The notes: generated from the sequence alone by a model not told the origin. A stretch of 64,000 nt of DNA from Allokutzneria sp. A3M-2-11 16 (GCF_024213555.1 NZ_JANAVO010000001.1:2046001-2110000); one strand, 5' to 3'; numbered from the stretch's first letter, positions 17,753-27,057 are shown. A program made the numbers and translations.

Positions 17753-18304
17753 GTGGTGACCGATCGGGACCAGGTACTGCGCGCGGCCGCGTCGCTGCTG
17801 GTGCGCAACCACGGTGCCTCCATGACCGAGGTGGCCGAGGCCGCCGGGATCAGCAGGGCCACGCTGCACCGCGTCGTGCCCAACCGCGACGCCCTGCTGG
17901 ACCAGCTGCTCTGGCTCGGCCTCGGCGAGACCGTCGCCGCGCTGACCACGGCCGAACCCGAGACCGGCGAGCCGCTCGCCGCCCTCCACCGGGTGATCCT
18001 GGCGCTGACCCCGGTCGCCGAGCTGTTCCGCTTCGTCACCACCCAGCCGCTGGACGAGACCACCCCTGAGTTCCAGGTCGGCTACCACGCCCTCGACGAG
18101 CGGTTGACCGCGCTGTTCCGGCGCGGCCAGGCCTCCGGCGCGTTCCGGAGCGACCTGCCCGCGACCTGGATGGTCGACGCGCTCGCCAGCCTGCTCTTCG
18201 CCGCCGCGCTGGCGGCCCGGGCGGGCAGGCTGCCCGGGAACGACAACCCCCGCGCTGTCATCGACCTGCTGGTGGGTGGCGTCACGCGAGGAGAAACCGA
18301 GTGA
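17753..18304 (+). CDS. TetR-family transcriptional regulator
   Basis: A 183-residue repressor. The N-terminal HTH (about 8-50) contains MTEVAEAAGISRATLHRVV; the C-terminal ligand domain is not family-specific. The stop overlaps the start of the MFS exporter by four bases, so it very probably controls that exporter. A dyad at 17715-17732 is the likely operator. GTG 17756 is an equivalent start. Confidence 0.9.
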   Translation: MVTDRDQVLRAAASLLVRNHGASMTEVAEAAGISRATLHRVVPNRDALLDQLLWLGLGETVAALTTAEPETGEPLAALHRVILALTPVAELFRFVTTQPLDETTPEFQVGYHALDERLTALFRRGQASGAFRSDLPATWMVDALASLLFAAALAARAGRLPGNDNPRAVIDLLVGGVTRGETE

Positions 18305-19833
18305 CCGCTTTGTCCTCCGTCCACGAGACCAGCCCGGTGAGCGTGCGCCACCGGTGGATCGCCCTCGCCACGCTGGTCCTGGCGATCCTGTTGGTGTCGC
18401 TGGACACCACGGTGCTCAGTCTGGCCATCCCGCACCTGACCGAGAGCCTGAAGCCGACGAGCACCCAGATCCTGTGGATCGGGGACATCTACTCGTTCGT
18501 GCTGGCCGGGCTGCTGGTCACGATGGGCACGCTGGGCGACCGGATCGGCCGCAAGAAGCTGCTGATGATCGGCTCCGCCGGGTTCGGCATCTTCTCCGCC
18601 ATCGCCGCCTTCGCCCCCAGCGCCAACCTGCTGATCGTGGCGCGGGTGGTGCAGGGCCTCGCCGGTGCCACGCTGATGCCCTCGACGCTGTCGATCATCC
18701 GCAACATCTTCACCAATCCCAGGGAGCGCGGGTTCGCCGTGGCCGTCTGGGGCGCGATGGCCTCGGCCGGTGCCGCGCTCGGCCCGCTGATCGGCGGCGT
18801 GCTGCTGGAGCACTTCTGGTGGGGCTCGGTCTTCCTGATCAACGTGCCGGTGATGATCGTGCTCATCGGCGTGGGCATGTGGGTGCTTCCGGAGTCCAAG
18901 GACCCGGTGCCGGGCGCCTGGGACCTGCCGAGCGTGTTCGCCTCGCTGATCGGTGTCGTCGCGGTGGTCTACGGCGTGAAGGAGCTGACCGTCTACGGCT
19001 GGGCGCAGCCGCTGGCGCTGCCCGTCGCCGGGCTCGGCGTGTTCGCGCTGGTCTGGTTCTGCCGCAGGCAGATGGTGATCCCGCACCCGCTGGTGGACGT
19101 GCGGTTGTTCGCCAACCCCAAGTTCAGCAGCGCCATCCTGTCCACCCTGCTCGCCGTGCTCGGCCTCGCGGGCGCCTCGTTCATCCTGTCCCAGTTCCTC
19201 CAGCTGGTGCAGGGCTACAGCCCGCTGAACTCCGGCCTGCTGAACCTGCCCGGCACGGTCGGCGCGGTCACCGGCGGCCTGATGTCGAGCACCATCGCGC
19301 ACCGCTGGTCGGCCAGGAAGGCCACCTCGATCGGGCTCGCGGTGATCGGCGGCGGGCTGTGCATCGCGCTCGGCTTCGAGCCCGACACCAGCGCGTGGAC
19401 GGTCGGTCTCGTCATGTTCACCGCGGGCGGCGGCGCCGGGCTGGCGTTCACCGTCAACGCGAACATGGTGCTGACCGCGGCCCCCAAGGAGAAGTCCGGC
19501 GCGGCGTCGGCGCTGTCGGAGACGGCGTACCAGCTCGGCGCGGCGCTCGGCATCGCACTGCTCGGCTCGGCCACCTCGATCGTCTACCGCAACAGCATGG
19601 CCGTGCTGGCACCCGTGCTGCCGCCGGAGGTGTACAGCGGGGCGCGGGAGTCCATCGGTGGCGCGCTCGCCGCTGCCCCGAAGCTGCCGCCGGAGCAGGC
19701 CGCCCAGCTCGTCGACGTGGCCAGGCAGGCTTTCGTCGACGGCGCCGTGGTCGCGGCGGGTGTCGCCTCGGTGCTCCTGGTGAGCGCGGCGGCGCTGTCC
19801 TGGTTCGTGCTCAAGGAGAAGTCAGCGGCCTAA
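18301..19833 (+). CDS. MFS drug transporter, DHA2 (14-TM) family
   Basis: A 510-residue proton-coupled exporter. N-terminal helix 1 carries the LVSLDTTVLSLAIPHL signature of QacA/SmvA-type pumps, followed by GDRIGRKKLLMIG between helices 2 and 3, and motif C near GAALGPLIGG. The length fits 14 helices. It is coupled to the upstream TetR gene. The substrate is unknown; lipophilic cations or an antibiotic are typical. Its 3' end runs into repeat A copy 2. Confidence 0.92.
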   Translation: MTALSSVHETSPVSVRHRWIALATLVLAILLVSLDTTVLSLAIPHLTESLKPTSTQILWIGDIYSFVLAGLLVTMGTLGDRIGRKKLLMIGSAGFGIFSAIAAFAPSANLLIVARVVQGLAGATLMPSTLSIIRNIFTNPRERGFAVAVWGAMASAGAALGPLIGGVLLEHFWWGSVFLINVPVMIVLIGVGMWVLPESKDPVPGAWDLPSVFASLIGVVAVVYGVKELTVYGWAQPLALPVAGLGVFALVWFCRRQMVIPHPLVDVRLFANPKFSSAILSTLLAVLGLAGASFILSQFLQLVQGYSPLNSGLLNLPGTVGAVTGGLMSSTIAHRWSARKATSIGLAVIGGGLCIALGFEPDTSAWTVGLVMFTAGGGAGLAFTVNANMVLTAAPKEKSGAASALSETAYQLGAALGIALLGSATSIVYRNSMAVLAPVLPPEVYSGARESIGGALAAAPKLPPEQAAQLVDVARQAFVDGAVVAAGVASVLLVSAAALSWFVLKEKSAA

Positions 19834-19834
19834 C

Positions 19835-19957
19835 CCAGGTTCGCCGGTCTTCAAGTACCCCGAACCCCGCTCCCAGCCGTCCGTAACTGCCTCATTCCCC
19901 GCGGGTATGAGGCAGTTAGTGGTCGTCGGAGGCGGGGTTCGTAGGACTTGAAGACTG
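19835..19957. repeat. Repeat family A, copy 2
   Basis: Outer arms GGTTCGCCGGTCTTCAAGTA and, near the right end, GGACTTGAAGACTG surround inner arms CCCCGCTCCCAGC / GGCGGGG. The centre is a 12-base-pair stem, TAACTGCCTCAT (19884-19895) with ATGAGGCAGTTA (19907-19918) and an 11-base loop. The right arm overlaps the last 14 codons and stop of the minus-strand hydrolase. It probably serves as a bidirectional terminator between converging genes. Confidence 0.85.
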
Positions 19958-20782
19958 TCGCACTTCGCTGAGTGTGCGGAGGTGCTCGCGGACGGCCTCG
20001 ACGAACGGCTCCGGGTGGGAGAGTTGCGGGGCGTGTCCGGCTTCCGGGATCACCTGGATTCGTGCTTCCGGTAGGTGTTCGGTGATCGCCCGAACCACGG
20101 CGCGGTAGATCGGCAGCGTGTCCCCGCCGGTGGTCACGGTGATCGGCACGCCGAGCCCCGCCAACGCGGAGGGGTCCACCGCCAGCCGGTCCGGGTCGCG
20201 GTACTGGTCGAGCCAGGTCTCCGCGTTGGCCATCATCGTGGCGCGCTGCTCCGCGTCGAACAGGCCCAACCAGCTGCCCTCGCCGAACCCGACGTGCTCG
20301 ACGAACGTCCGCGTGCCCGCCTCGACGTCGCCGAAGCCCAGCAGCTCTGCGGCCTCCCGCATCCGCCGCGCGGCTGCCAACCGCAGTTCATCGTCCTTTG
20401 TGGACAGAGTGGCGAACAGGGGTGGCTCGTGCACCAGTGCGCCGCGCACCGCCTCGGGCCGTTTCGCCGTCGCCAGCAACACGATCGACGAACCGTAGGA
20501 GTGCCCGACGAGGTGCGCCCGGCCGCCCGCGACCTGGTCCACGACGGCGAGCAGGTCCGAGACGTCCTCCAGGATGCTGCCCTGGCCACGGGGCGCGGTG
20601 CTCGCCGTGTGCCCGCGCCGGTCGTACCGGATCACGGTGTTGTGCTCGCCGAGCGGCCCGACCACGCGGTCCCAGCTGCGGTGATCGTCCCAGGAGCCGT
20701 GCACGAACACGATCGGATCGCCGCCGCCGTCGCTGGTCCACGCCAGCCGGGTCCGCCCGAGGTCCAGCACTCCGGTCCGCAT
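19916..20782 (-). CDS. Alpha/beta-fold hydrolase
   Basis: A 288-residue hydrolase. The oxyanion-hole region is FVHGSWDDHRSW, the nucleophile Ser lies in VGHSYGSS, and the catalytic His in EAGHAPQLSHPE. The acidic residue is probably the Asp in TTGGDTLPIY. The C-terminal 14 residues (after about residue 274, QSSSPTNPASDDH) are encoded by repeat A copy 2 and lie outside the fold, so they were probably acquired with the repeat. The substrate is unknown. Confidence 0.88.
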   Translation of the reverse strand: MRTGVLDLGRTRLAWTSDGGGDPIVFVHGSWDDHRSWDRVVGPLGEHNTVIRYDRRGHTASTAPRGQGSILEDVSDLLAVVDQVAGGRAHLVGHSYGSSIVLLATAKRPEAVRGALVHEPPLFATLSTKDDELRLAAARRMREAAELLGFGDVEAGTRTFVEHVGFGEGSWLGLFDAEQRATMMANAETWLDQYRDPDRLAVDPSALAGLGVPITVTTGGDTLPIYRAVVRAITEHLPEARIQVIPEAGHAPQLSHPEPFVEAVREHLRTLSEVRQSSSPTNPASDDH

Positions 20783-20803
20783 GACCCGCGACGCTACGCC
20801 CGC

Positions 20804-21664
20804 CTACCGGTATCGGGGAATGACGCTCGTCACCACGTCTTCGAGCACGTCGACGTCACCCGCGTACCACTCGCTCTCCCGTGGCCAGTGCGTGATGACG
20901 TCGGTGAACCCGAGTTCCGCGGCGCGCCCGGTCGCCTCGGCGAAATAGTCCACACTGGACAGTGAGAAGACCGGTCCCGCGTCAAGGGAAAGGCATCTGT
21001 CCACTTCGGACTCATTGGTCAGTTCCCGGTGCCGGTCGGCGAGTTCGGCCACGCCCTTCCACCAGGCGTCGAGGTCGTCGACCTTCGGTCCGGTGGTGAC
21101 CCAGCCCTGGCCGAAGCGCGCCGCGATCCGCATCGACCTCGGGCCGTTGGCCGCCACCAGGAAGGGCAGCCTCGGCCGCTGCACGCAGCCGGGCAGCGTG
21201 CGCGCGTCCACCGCGGTGAAGTACTCGCCGGAGAAGTCCACGTGGTCGGTGGTCAGCAGTGCGTCCACCAGCTCCACGAACTCGCCGAAGCGGTCGACCA
21301 GCGCGCGCGGGGTGAGCGGCGTGTCCCCGAGGATCTCCTGGTCCAGCACGGCGGCACCCGCGCCGACCCCGAGCGTGAACCGGCCGCCGGAGAGGTCGTC
21401 GAGCGCCATCAACTGCCGGGCGAAGCTCACGGGGTGCCGGATGCTCGGGTTGGCGACCAGCGTGCCCAGCCGGATGCGCGAGGTGCTGAGCGCGGCGGCG
21501 GTCAGCGTGGTCACCGCGTCGAACCAGGGGCCGTCCGCCAGTGAACGCCACGCGAGGTGGTCGTAGGTCCAGGCGTGGTCGAAGCCGTAGGACTCCGCCC
21601 TCCGCCACCGGTCGCCGCCCTGGGACCAGGGCTGATCAGGGAGGATCACGATTCCGAAGCGCAC
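20804..21664 (-). CDS. LLM-class (F420-type) flavin-dependent oxidoreductase
   Basis: A 286-residue TIM-barrel enzyme of the luciferase-like monooxygenase superfamily. Marks are the N-terminal RFGIVILPDQPW, YGFDHAWTYDHLAW, RIRLGTLVANPSIRHPVSFARQ and RFTLGVGAG, all typical of the F420-dependent subgroup common in actinomycetes. The substrate cannot be named. It lies 21 bases downstream of the hydrolase start on the same strand side (hydrolase follows it), so the two may be co-transcribed. Confidence 0.87.
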   Translation of the reverse strand: MRFGIVILPDQPWSQGGDRWRRAESYGFDHAWTYDHLAWRSLADGPWFDAVTTLTAAALSTSRIRLGTLVANPSIRHPVSFARQLMALDDLSGGRFTLGVGAGAAVLDQEILGDTPLTPRALVDRFGEFVELVDALLTTDHVDFSGEYFTAVDARTLPGCVQRPRLPFLVAANGPRSMRIAARFGQGWVTTGPKVDDLDAWWKGVAELADRHRELTNESEVDRCLSLDAGPVFSLSSVDYFAEATGRAAELGFTDVITHWPRESEWYAGDVDVLEDVVTSVIPRYR

Positions 21665-21702
21665 GAGGAGACGCTATCGGAGGATTGGGCAGTATTGGCG
21701 GT

Positions 21703-22503
21703 GTGACGACTCCACGCTTGATCGCATCCGACGCAGACGGCACCCTGCTCACCCCGCTGGAGCGGGTCAGCGACCGCACCGCCGCCGTCGTCCGGCGAGC
21801 CATCGACGCGGGCGCGGTGTTCGTCGTCGCGACCGGGCGACCGCCCAGGTGGACCCGGCCGATCCTGGACCAGCTCGGCCTGCGCGGTCCCGCGGTCTGC
21901 AACAACGGCTCGATGGTCTACGACTTCGCCGAGGAACGCGTGCTCAGCCAGGCGGCCCTCGATCCGATCCTGCTTCGCGACGCGGCCAAGGCCGTCACCC
22001 GCGCCATCCCGGGCAGCACGCTCGCGGTGGAACGGGCCGAAGGCGCCGACACCGACTGCTTCCTCGTCGAAGAGGGCTACGTCCACGCGTGGGCGAACAC
22101 CGAGGCGGTTCTGGTGCCGCGCGACGAGCTGCTCGGCAAGCCCGCGGTGAAGCTGCTGGTCCGCAACGCCTTGCTGACCAGCGACGAGATGGCCACCGCC
22201 GCGAAGGCCGTGCTCGACGGCGCCGTCGACGTGACCTTCTCCATCGGCTCCGGGCTGATCGAGCTCGTGGTCAGCGGTGTCAGCAAGGCCACCGGACTCG
22301 AACTCCTCGCGGACCGGTTCGGCCTGACCGCGGCCGATGTCGTCGCGTTCGGCGACATGCCCAACGACATCGCCATGCTGGGCTGGGCCGGGATCGGCGT
22401 CGCCATGGGCAACGCCCACCCGTCCGCGCTGGAGGCCGCCGACGAGGTGACCGCGCCGAACTCCGAGGACGGCGTTGCCCAGGTGCTGGAGCGCTGGTTC
22501 TAG
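21703..22503 (+). CDS. Cof-type HAD hydrolase
   Basis: A 266-residue haloacid-dehalogenase-superfamily phosphatase of the Cof/IIB class. Motif I is IASDADGTLLTP (Asp-x-Asp), motif II VVATGRPPRW, motif III a Lys in the GKPAVKLLV region, and motif IV FGDMPNDIAMLGWAG. It probably dephosphorylates a sugar phosphate or flavin phosphate. GTG 21703 gives the typical N-terminus. Its last four bases overlap the stop of the converging membrane-protein gene. Confidence 0.92.
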   Translation: MTTPRLIASDADGTLLTPLERVSDRTAAVVRRAIDAGAVFVVATGRPPRWTRPILDQLGLRGPAVCNNGSMVYDFAEERVLSQAALDPILLRDAAKAVTRAIPGSTLAVERAEGADTDCFLVEEGYVHAWANTEAVLVPRDELLGKPAVKLLVRNALLTSDEMATAAKAVLDGAVDVTFSIGSGLIELVVSGVSKATGLELLADRFGLTAADVVAFGDMPNDIAMLGWAGIGVAMGNAHPSALEAADEVTAPNSEDGVAQVLERWF

Positions 22504-23021
22504 CGCAGCAGCCGCACTACGGCCTGCGGGTCGTCGGCGTGGAAGCGGGCGCCACGGACGGTGCGGCCGTCGACTTCCTGTGGCGGGTCGAACTCGACAA
22601 AAACCGTTGTGGTGTCGCCAGCGGCGATGTTCAGCGTCTCGCCGACCACCGCGACGGAGCGTTCGTGGTTGCCCTTGCGCTCGGCCCGCGCTTTCCGGAC
22701 CACCGTGAGCGGGAAGGCATGCTCGGCCTGCGATCCGTTGCGCAGCAACAGGTTCTCGGGGCCGATCACATGCGGCCGGGTGATCAGCGTTGCCATGTAC
22801 CCGACCAGCCAGACGACCCCGTACACGCTGAGCACCAACAGGATCCAGCGCACCGTCGCCCACGGGACCAGGAACTCCACGGCGACGATCTCGATCAGCG
22901 AGGCGACCAGGAGTGCGATGAGGACGGTCGTGGACTCACCGGAGTAGCGCACTGCGGTGCCGCCCTCCGGCACGTCCTTTCTGCCTCGCAGCAACAGGAA
23001 CAGCGATCGGAACTCGATCAC
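22500..23021 (-). CDS. Small membrane protein of unknown function, downstream of MerR
   Basis: A 173-residue protein not recognised by family. After a short cytoplasmic N-terminus there are two membrane helices (about 32-54 and 58-82); the remaining 90 residues form a soluble beta-rich domain. GTG 23021 overlaps the MerR stop (GTGA), so it is the third gene of the MFS-MerR operon and shares its regulation. It may assist the exporter or protect the membrane; this is only context. Confidence 0.65.
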   Translation of the reverse strand: MIEFRSLFLLLRGRKDVPEGGTAVRYSGESTTVLIALLVASLIEIVAVEFLVPWATVRWILLVLSVYGVVWLVGYMATLITRPHVIGPENLLLRNGSQAEHAFPLTVVRKARAERKGNHERSVAVVGETLNIAAGDTTTVFVEFDPPQEVDGRTVRGARFHADDPQAVVRLLR

Positions 23022-23773
23022 TCGTCCTCCTTCCGGGATACGCGCTCGGCCATGACGTACATGAACCGTCGTTGCGCGGGCGCGAACGAGTCGACGAAAT
23101 CGAGGAACAACCCGTCCTTCAGTTCGGGCGCCGGCTGCTGAGCCTGCGCCACCTCCGTGATCCTCGGGTTGCCCGCCAACAACTTCTCCACGAGCCGTTC
23201 GACCTCGGGGCTGTCCTCCGGCAAGTCCGCCAGCTCCTGGAAGCCGCGCGAGAACTCGACCATCGACTCCAGGTGCGCGGGGTCGCCCCACAGGGTTCGG
23301 TACGCCTCCGTCAGCTGATCGACGCTTTCCTGCGAGGTCACCGCGATCAGCAGCACCGCCTCCTTCTCCCGGCGCAGCATCCGTTCGTCCGCTCCGGCGG
23401 CTTCCAGCCCGCGCAGCATCTCGCCGAGCGCACCGGGGATCTCCGGGTCCTCCGTGGAGGCTCGCAGCTCGGCGATCCGCTTGCGCTGCGCGGAGATCCG
23501 CCGCTCCTGCCCGGCCAGCTCTTCGTCCAAAGTGGACAGAGCTTCCTCCAGTGAGCGCGGTTCTTCGCCGATCAACCCTCGGATCTGATCTAGCGACAGG
23601 CCGAGCTCACGCAGGCGGCGAATCCTGGAGACGGTGATCAGCGCCCGGGTGCCGTAGCGGCGGTAACCGGAGGCGTCGCGCGGCGGCTCCGCGATCAGGC
23701 CCTCCGCGGTGTAGTGCCGGACCGCGCGCACCGTGGTGCCAGCGAGCCTGGCCAGCTCACCGATGGTCAGCAC
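23018..23773 (-). CDS. MerR-family transcriptional activator
   Basis: A 251-residue regulator. The winged HTH (1-70) has the MerR pattern TIGELARLAGTTVRAVRHY and SGYRRYG. A coiled-coil dimerisation helix follows (about 80-125). The C-terminal portion (130-250) is an acidic ligand-sensing region as in TipA/multidrug-sensing members. It overlaps the end of the MFS gene by 17 bases. A 21-base dyad in the MFS promoter (24992-25012) is its probable operator. Confidence 0.9.
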   Translation of the reverse strand: MLTIGELARLAGTTVRAVRHYTAEGLIAEPPRDASGYRRYGTRALITVSRIRRLRELGLSLDQIRGLIGEEPRSLEEALSTLDEELAGQERRISAQRKRIAELRASTEDPEIPGALGEMLRGLEAAGADERMLRREKEAVLLIAVTSQESVDQLTEAYRTLWGDPAHLESMVEFSRGFQELADLPEDSPEVERLVEKLLAGNPRITEVAQAQQPAPELKDGLFLDFVDSFAPAQRRFMYVMAERVSRKEDE

Positions 23774-24974
23774 CGACCCGCACCTCCTCCATCTGCCTGG
23801 TCCCGGGGAGCAGCAGCATGCCGACCGCCAGCACGGCCCACACCACTGTGATCAGTGTGCCGGTGGTGTGCACGCCGAACCCGCTGATCAGCCAGCCTCC
23901 CGCGAAGACGCCGACCGGAGTCGCGCTCAGCAGCACCGCGTTCTGCACGCCGAACACCCGCCCGCGCGCCTCCTCCGGCACCCGTTCGCTGGTGAGCACC
24001 AGCATCAGCGGCTGGATCGGCCCGCTGACCACGCCGAGCGCTCCGGAGGCCGCGACGAGCCACCAGTAGCCGGGCAGTGCGGCCAGCCAGCCGATGGCGC
24101 CGATCGACGCGATCAGCGAGACGGTCAGCCAGCCGCGGCGGGACAGCCGGGTGCCGACCGCGGAGTAGACGAGGTTCCCACCGATCATGCCGAGCGCCGA
24201 AGCCATGATCACCGGGCCGAGCTGGCTCGCCGAGCCGCCGGTCGCGACGAAGTGCGCGGGCAGCAGGAGCATCTGCAGCGGCGCCATGACCAGCACGCTC
24301 GCCGCCGACAGCACGGTCAGCGCGATGAGCACGGGCTCGCTCCGCAGCACGGTGACCGCGACCTTGACAGCTGCCGTCAAGGGCTCCTTCTCGGCGACGC
24401 CGGTGCTGCCCAGGCTCGCGGGCAGCAACCAGGTCAGCAGCGCCGCCAGCGCGGACGTCGCGGCCGTGACCCAGAGCGCGGTCGCGCTGTCCAACCAGCC
24501 CAGCACGAGCGTGCCGAGCGCGGGACCGGCGATCAGCGTGGCGCCGATCATGGCCTGGCGGAGCCCGCTGAGCCGTTCCAGCGACATCCCGGTGGCCTTG
24601 GCGACATCCGGCAGCAGCGTCTCGCGCGCGGTCATCCCCGGGATGTCGAAGACCGCCCCGGCGATGCCGAGCGCGATGAACCAGCCGATGTCGAGCCCGA
24701 AGAGCGCGTCGACCACGGGGAGCGCGGCCATGCACGCCGCCGAGGCCAGATCGGCACCGATCGAGATCCTCCGCCGCCCGACGCGGTCGATCACCACGCC
24801 GCCCGCGATCGCCGCGACCAGCATCGGGATCCCGGTCGCGGCGGTGACGACACCCGCGGCCGCGGCATCCCCGGTCCGGGTGAGCAGCAGCCAGGGCAGG
24901 GCCATTCCGGCGACGGAGTTGCCCAGCAGGGACAACGTCTCCGCGCCGAGGAACAGGACCACCAATCGCTTCAT
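23757..24974 (-). CDS. MFS exporter (12-TM, enterobactin/macrolide-exporter type)
   Basis: A 405-residue transporter with about 12 helices. N-terminal VLFLGAETLSLLGNSVAGMALPWLLL and the loop VIDRVGRRRIS resemble the MefA/EntS-like branch. It is the first gene of an operon with MerR and a small membrane protein. Divergent from the PIG-L gene, with a 147-base shared promoter region containing a MerR-type dyad. An exporter induced by its own substrate through MerR is likely. Confidence 0.88.
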   Translation of the reverse strand: MKRLVVLFLGAETLSLLGNSVAGMALPWLLLTRTGDAAAAGVVTAATGIPMLVAAIAGGVVIDRVGRRRISIGADLASAACMAALPVVDALFGLDIGWFIALGIAGAVFDIPGMTARETLLPDVAKATGMSLERLSGLRQAMIGATLIAGPALGTLVLGWLDSATALWVTAATSALAALLTWLLPASLGSTGVAEKEPLTAAVKVAVTVLRSEPVLIALTVLSAASVLVMAPLQMLLLPAHFVATGGSASQLGPVIMASALGMIGGNLVYSAVGTRLSRRGWLTVSLIASIGAIGWLAALPGYWWLVAASGALGVVSGPIQPLMLVLTSERVPEEARGRVFGVQNAVLLSATPVGVFAGGWLISGFGVHTTGTLITVVWAVLAVGMLLLPGTRQMEEVRVGADHR

Positions 24975-24991
24975 GCGACCAGCGTCGGGGG

Positions 24992-25012
24992 TTGACGCTG
25001 CGTCAGGGTCAA
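24992..25012 (-). promoter_or_regulatory. MerR-type operator upstream of the MFS operon
   Basis: TTGAC-N-CTG-N3-CAG-N-GTCAA is a nearly perfect 21-base dyad centred 28 bases before the MFS start. Long spaced dyads inside promoters with stretched -35/-10 spacing are typical MerR sites, and the MerR gene is in the operon. Confidence 0.65.
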
Positions 25013-25121
25013 GTCGCTTGCCGATTGGTCACAGTTTCGCGACGTCGTGTCCGCCGATGGAGCGAACTCGCAACACTCGAAGCAGTGACGGGGGTCACGA
25101 TCTGTCTGGGGGGAGCGACGA

Positions 25122-26981
25122 ATGTCGTGCATCAAAAGAAGGACGCTGCTCGCGGCCGGAGCAGTCGGCGCGGTGGTCGGAACAGTCGGCCTGCCGAGCT
25201 TTGCGCTCGCGGCGAACACCACGGAACGGCACCTGGCGGTGGTCGGGCATCCCGATGACGACCTGCTGTTCATGAATCCCGACATCCAGCAGGGCATCGC
25301 CCGCCGCTGCGCCACCCGCACGGTCTTCCTGACCGCGGGTGAGTACAACGGCACGGACACCCTCACCCGCGAGCAGTACGCCGCTGACCTGCAACGGGGA
25401 ATGCACGCGGCGTACGCCGTGCTCGCGGGCGTCGCCGACGACTGGACGCGGACGGCGGTGACGATCGCGGGCAAGCAGGTCGAACTGCACACGCTGCGCG
25501 CCGCCCCGCACGTCGAGCTGATGTTCGTCAACATCCCCGACGGCTTCGACGACCGCTACGACCACCCGATGACCAACCTCTGGTCCCGCCCCGGTTTCAC
25601 GACCGACACCCTCGTGCCGACCGGCGGGCCGATCGCGGCGGTCCAGCGCTACGACCACACTTCGCTGACCGCGATGCTCACCGAGCTGATGCGTCGGTTC
25701 GCGCCGACCGTGATCCGGCTCCAGGACACCGTTCCGGACCCGCGGTACCTGGGCGACCTCGGCGAACACGAGGACCACGTCGCCACCGCCAACTTCGCCA
25801 TGAAGGCGGCGCGCGCGTACCGGGGCAGGGCCTACATCTCCGCGTACCGCTGCTACGGCATCGACCACTTCCCGGAGTGCGTTCCCGAACCGCACCTGGC
25901 CAAGAAAACCTTGGCGTTCCAACGGTTCCAGTCATTCGACCCGCTGACCGGCGGCACCTTCGACCCGCACCTGCGCCGCGTCTACCGCCGCTGGCCGGTG
26001 GACGGCGGCTGGACGATCCCCGGCTACGCCTTCGCCGTCACCGCCGAAGGACTCCTTGTGTGGCAACGGAATTCCTCCGGCTGGTCGGCACCCGTCCTCG
26101 CGGGCTCCGGCTCGTACGCACCCCGCGTCACGGCCGCGCTCAACGCCAACGGCCGCCCACAGGTCGCGGTGCTCGACCTCGACAACGGACAGCTGCGCAC
26201 GGCGTTGCGCAGCGGCTCGGTCTGGGTGTGGTCCACGATCAGCCGTCCGCCGGGAACCGGGGAGTTCTCCTCGACGCCCACCATGGTCAGGGGAGTGGAC
26301 GGCAGGCTGCACCTGTTCGCCCGCAACACTTCCGGCGGTCTCAGCGGGACGGCGCAGACCAGCCCCGGCGGCCGGTTCGGCACGTGGAGCGACCTCGGCG
26401 GCGGCCCCGACGTGCAGGACTCCATGTCCGCGTTCCTCGGCCCGGACGGCCAGATCGACGTGTTCGCCGACGGCCGCGGCAACACCCTGCGCTGGCGGGC
26501 CGCGGCGGTGGGTTTCGCGCTCGACTCCGCGTTCCCGCGCATCGAGTGCGTCGGCGCGTCCGCCGTGGCGAGCAACGCCGACGGGCGCATCCAGATCTTC
26601 AACCGCGAACACGTCGACGGGGCGCTCGGCACCGCCCACGAGCTGCCCGGCGGCGGTTGGTCCCCGCAGATCGCCCACCTCGGCGGAAGCGGCTGGACCA
26701 CTCCGATCGCGGTCACCACCCCGATGCCCGACAGCCGCATGGTCGTGTTCGCGCGCAACGACTCCGGCGGCGTGATCATGGCTCGACAGTCCGAAAAGGA
26801 CGGCGGGTTCACCACGTGGACCGACCTCGGCGGAAGCGTGGAGTCCGGCCTCTCCGCCCACCTCGACGCAACGGGCCGAATCCGCCTCCTCGCGCAGAGC
26901 GGCGACGGCGGAGTGTGGGAACGCGTCCAGGCCGACCCCGGCGCAGACGCCCCCTTCACCCCATGGCAACGCTTACCGTGA
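25122..26981 (+). CDS. Secreted PIG-L (LmbE-like) deacetylase with C-terminal beta-propeller-like repeats
   Basis: A 619-residue exported protein. The N-terminus has a twin-arginine-like signal (KRRTLLAAG, Arg6-Arg7, cleavage near ALA-AN at about 30). The PIG-L domain spans about 36-260 with zinc motif GHPDDD (His43, Asp45, Asp46) and HEDH later. Residues about 290-619 hold roughly six repeats with Trp and LGG (for example TWSDLGG), as in PLL/tectonin-like propellers. PIG-L enzymes remove N-acetyl groups from sugars; the propeller probably binds glycan. It is a same-length paralogue of the gene at 54512-56371. The start has GGGGGGAGCG upstream. Confidence 0.85.
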   Translation: MSCIKRRTLLAAGAVGAVVGTVGLPSFALAANTTERHLAVVGHPDDDLLFMNPDIQQGIARRCATRTVFLTAGEYNGTDTLTREQYAADLQRGMHAAYAVLAGVADDWTRTAVTIAGKQVELHTLRAAPHVELMFVNIPDGFDDRYDHPMTNLWSRPGFTTDTLVPTGGPIAAVQRYDHTSLTAMLTELMRRFAPTVIRLQDTVPDPRYLGDLGEHEDHVATANFAMKAARAYRGRAYISAYRCYGIDHFPECVPEPHLAKKTLAFQRFQSFDPLTGGTFDPHLRRVYRRWPVDGGWTIPGYAFAVTAEGLLVWQRNSSGWSAPVLAGSGSYAPRVTAALNANGRPQVAVLDLDNGQLRTALRSGSVWVWSTISRPPGTGEFSSTPTMVRGVDGRLHLFARNTSGGLSGTAQTSPGGRFGTWSDLGGGPDVQDSMSAFLGPDGQIDVFADGRGNTLRWRAAAVGFALDSAFPRIECVGASAVASNADGRIQIFNREHVDGALGTAHELPGGGWSPQIAHLGGSGWTTPIAVTTPMPDSRMVVFARNDSGGVIMARQSEKDGGFTTWTDLGGSVESGLSAHLDATGRIRLLAQSGDGGVWERVQADPGADAPFTPWQRLP

Positions 26982-27009
26982 TCGGGTCCCCCCCCCGATA
27001 ACAATTGTT
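26981..27009 (+). terminator. Terminator after the PIG-L gene
   Basis: ATCGGG (26981-26986) and CCCGAT (26994-26999) form a short stem, immediately followed by the AT-rich palindrome AACAATTGTT (27000-27009) and further T residues. Confidence 0.5.
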
Positions 27010-27057
27010 TCATGCCACTGAGCGGAAAGGGCCACGCGAAACCGTTGCGCGGCCTAG

